A DNA stretch of 64,000 nucleotides from Henricia sp. BOLD:AAB3569 (lineage: Eukaryota > Echinodermata > Asteroidea > Spinulosida > Echinasteridae): contig JBBELK010001669.1 in NCBI GenBank assembly GCA_037783545.1, forward strand, positions 54,170-118,169, written 5' to 3'. The notes beneath the pieces are model-generated. The model made no database searches, was not told the origin of the DNA, and saw nothing but the letters and a program-made list of their open reading frames with translations. Shown one piece after another: positions 61,301-64,000 of this stretch (positions are counted from its first letter, which is position 1; each line of letters opens with the position of its first letter). A program made the translations under genes and the position numbers.

Positions 61301-64000
61301 AAATTTGAAGTCGTCGAATATTTTTGACCTCCAAATTTGCCGACGTTTGGACCACACTTTGACCCAAATCCCGTCCAAACTGGGCCGTGCAACAGGTCAC
61401 GACACGTCCGAAGGACTGAGCATGCGCACGAGTCAGGAATACACCAAAGAGGTGTTGTACAGACAGCCACAGGTTGCTGGAGCATCCAGGAAGCGCCAAC
61501 CCCTTTTTTTTCTAAACTCTGAAATTTCTCTGCCATTTCCCGGCGAAAGTCTGTCAACTTTTTTAGGACAAGTGCGCAATAATAGAGTGTTTTGGAGCAT
61601 GCAAAATTTGAAGTTCGTCGAATATTTTTTGACCTCCAAATTTTGCCGACGTTTGGGACCACACTTTGACCAAAATCCCGTCCCAAACTGGGCCGTGTCA
61701 ACGACAGTCCGAAGGACTGAGCATTGCGCACGAGTCAGGAATACACCAAAGAGGTGTGTACAGACAGCCACAGGTTGCGGGAGCATCCAGGAAGCGCCAA
61801 CCCTTTTTTTTCTAAACTCTGAAATTTCTCTGCCATTTCCCGGCGAAAGTCTGTCAATTTTTTAGGACAAGTGCGCAATATAGAGTGTTGGGAGCATGCA
61901 AAATTTGAAGTTCGTCGGAATATTTTTTGACCTCCAAATTTGCCGACGTTTGGACCACACTTTGACCAAAATCCCGTCCCAAACTGGGCCGTGTCAACGA
62001 CAGTCCGAAGGACTGAGCATGCGCACGAGTCAGAATACACCAAAGAGGTGTGTACAGACAGCCACAGGTTGCGGGAGCATCCAGGAAGCGCCAACCCCTT
62101 TTTTTTCTAAACTCTGAAATTTCTCTGCCATTTCCCGGCGAAAGTCTGTCAATTTTTTAGGACAAGTGCGCAATATAGAGTGTTTGGAGCATGCAAAATT
62201 GAAGTTCGTCGGAATATTTTTTGACCTCCAAATTTGCCGACGTTTGGACCACACTTTGACCAAAATCCCGTCCCAAACTGGGCCGTGTCAACGACAGTCC
62301 CGAAGGACTGAGCATTGCGCACAGAGTCAGGAATACACCAAAGAGGTAGTGTACAGACAGCCACAGGTTGCGGCGAGCATCCATGAAGCGCCAACCCCTG
62401 TTTTTTTCTAAACTCTGAAATTTCTCTGCATTTCCCGGCGAAAGTCTGTCAACTTTTTAGGACAAGTGCGCAATATAGAGTGTTTGGAGCATGCAAAATT
62501 TGAAGTTCGTCGGAATATTTTCTTGACCTCAAATTTGCCGACGTTTGGACCACACTTTGACCAAAATCCCGTCCCAAACTGGGCCGTGTCAACGACAGTC
62601 CGCAGGGACTGAGCATGCTGCCACGAGTCAGGAATACACCAAAGAGGTGTGTTCAGAAGCCACAGGTTGCGGGAGCTATCCAGGAAGCGTCAAACCCCTT
62701 TTTTTTCTAAACTCTGAAATTCTCTGCCATTTCCCGGCGAAAGTCTGTCAACTTTTTTAGGACAAGTGCGCAATATAGAGTGTTTGGAGCATGCAAAATT
62801 TGAAGTTCGTCGGAATAGTTTTGACCTCCAAATTTGCCGACGTTTGGACCACAACTTCTGACCAAAATCCCGTCCCAAACTGGGCCGTGTCAACGACAGT
62901 CCGAAGGACTGAGCATGCAGCACGAGTCAGGAATACACCAAAGAGGTGTGTACAGACAGCCACAGGTTGCGGGAGCATCCAGGAAGCGCCAACCCTTTTT
63001 TTTCTAAACTCTGAAATTTCTCTGCCATTTCCCGGGCGAAAGTCTGGTCAATTTTTTAGAGGACAAGTCGCAATATAGAGTGTTTGGAGCATGCAAAATT
63101 TGAAGTTCGTCGGAATATTTTTTGACCTCCAAATTCTTGCCGACGTTTGGACCACACTTTGACACAAAAATCCCGTCCCAAACTGGGGCCGTGTCAACGA
63201 CAGTCCGAAGGACTGAGCATGCGCACGATGTCAGGAATACACTCCAAAGAGGTGTGTACAGACAAGCCACAGGTTGCGGGAGCATCCAGGAAGCGCCAAC
63301 CCTTTTTTTTCTTCTAAACTCTGAAATTTCTCTGCCATTTCCGGGCGAAAGTCTGTCATTTTTTTAGGACAAGTGCGCAATATAGAGTGTTTGGAGCATG
63401 CAAAATTTGAAGTTCGTCGGAATATTTTTCTGACCTCCAATTGCCGACGTTTGGACCACACTTTGACACAAAAATCCCGTCCCAAACTGGGCCGTGTCAA
63501 CGACAGTCCGAAGGACTGAGCATGCGCACGAGTCAGGAATACACCAAAGAGGTGTGTACAGACAGCCACAGGTTGCGGGAGCATCCAGGAAGCGCCAACC
63601 CCTTTTTTGTTCTAAACTCTGAAATTTTCTCTGCCATTTCCGGGCGAAAGTCTGTCAATTTTTTAGGACAAGTGCGCCATATAGAGTGTTTGGAGCATGC
63701 AAAATTTGAAGTTGTCGGAATATTTTTTGACCTCCAAATTTGCCGACGTTTGGACCACACTTTGACCAAAATCCCGTCCCAAACTGGCCGTGTCAACGAC
63801 AGTCCGAAGGAACTGAGCATGCGCACGAGTCAGGAATACACCAAAGAGGTGTGTACAGACAGCCACAGGTTGCGGGAGGCATCCAGGAAGCGCCAACCCC
63901 TTTTTTTTCTAAACTCTGAAATTTCTCTGCCATTTCCGGGCGAAAGTCTGTCAATTTTTTAGGACAAGTGCGCCAATATAGAGTGTTTGGAGCATGCAAA
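49389..64000. repeat. Indel-rich satellite units to the window end
   Basis: About forty-nine units of the same satellite with a clearly higher load of one-base insertions and deletions: for example GTGTACCAGACAG near 50140, CCACAACTTTGACC near 50340, GAAGACTGAG near 50391, CCATCTTCCCGG near 53780, GCATAGCAAAATTG near 55030, ACACTGGCCG near 55122 and CACAGAGTCAGG near 62320. Substitutions are comparatively few. TTGTTGACC units occur irregularly (for example 50865, 52660, 55938, 56842). I could not establish a higher-order register. The array is not finished at 64000. Confidence 0.85.

Larger units (their letters stand above)
8054..64000. repeat. Tandem satellite array, same unit, part right of the SINE
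   Basis: The same ~296-bp unit resumes at the right-hand target-site duplication and continues without a break to the end of the window, so the array extends beyond it. Copies are near-identical from about 8 to 49 kb, differing by a few diagnostic substitutions and T-run length. From about 49.4 kb to the end they differ mostly by one-base insertions and deletions. No unit is inverted and no unique DNA separates units. Diagnostic variants (TTGTTGACC, GTTTCAAC, CTCAAAATTTG, GACCCAAAT, GTAAGGACC and others) allow units to be typed and higher-order repeats recognised. Function is not shown by the sequence; satellite arrays of this size are usual in heterochromatin, often near centromeres (inference). 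Confidence 0.99.

Noticed and set aside
1..64000. CRISPR-like array
   Set aside because: Regular spacing is due to whole-unit tandem repetition; there are no short repeats separated by unique spacers and no cas genes.

Overview
The whole window is one head-to-tail tandem satellite array. A unit of about 296 bp (individual copies mostly 295-297) runs in a single orientation from base 1 to base 64000, giving roughly 215 copies, and neither end of the array lies inside the window. I find no protein-coding gene, rRNA, functional tRNA or CRISPR array. The very many open reading frames are shadows of the repeated unit.

The only non-satellite DNA is a 295-bp insertion at 7759-8053, flanked by a perfect 12-bp target-site duplication. 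It is a tRNA-derived SINE lying on the minus strand. It has A and B boxes, an anticodon-arm-like segment that looks like tRNA-Glu(UUC), a body, a 3' stem-loop and a (CAA)n tail. A satellite array plus a tRNA-headed SINE means a eukaryotic genome. The CAA tail and body flavour suggest an animal, perhaps a marine invertebrate, but that is inference and I cannot name a species or a satellite family.

Layout: (1) 1-5.9 kb, a 7-unit higher-order repeat present twice, the first copy rich in small indels. (2) 5.9-9.75 kb, mixed units containing the SINE. (3) 9.75-14.2 kb, a run of four almost identical 295-bp units and then a 3-unit (887 bp) higher-order repeat. (4) 14.2-22.2 kb, a mosaic of about six recognisable unit types in the order B-C-D-E-F with deletions and swaps. 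(5) A sharp switch of variant class at about 22.19 kb. (6) 22.2-29.3 kb and 29.3-33.4 kb, 10-unit periodicities of 2963 and 2943 bp. (7) 33.4-39.9 kb, an 11-unit (3.26 kb) block duplicated in tandem. (8) 39.9-42.3 kb, mixed units with a duplicated pair of variants. (9) 42.3-45.5 kb, a 4-unit (1184 bp) repeat. (10) 45.5-49.4 kb, mixed units. (11) 49.4-64 kb, units carrying many one-base insertions and deletions.

Within each unit several short dyads are clustered, above all the perfect hairpin CAGTCC-GAA-GGACTG. Some variant units have lost exactly its loop or the entire hairpin. The likely biology is concerted evolution of a heterochromatic (possibly centromeric or pericentromeric) satellite by unequal exchange and conversion. 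The sequence shows no evidence of a gene system.
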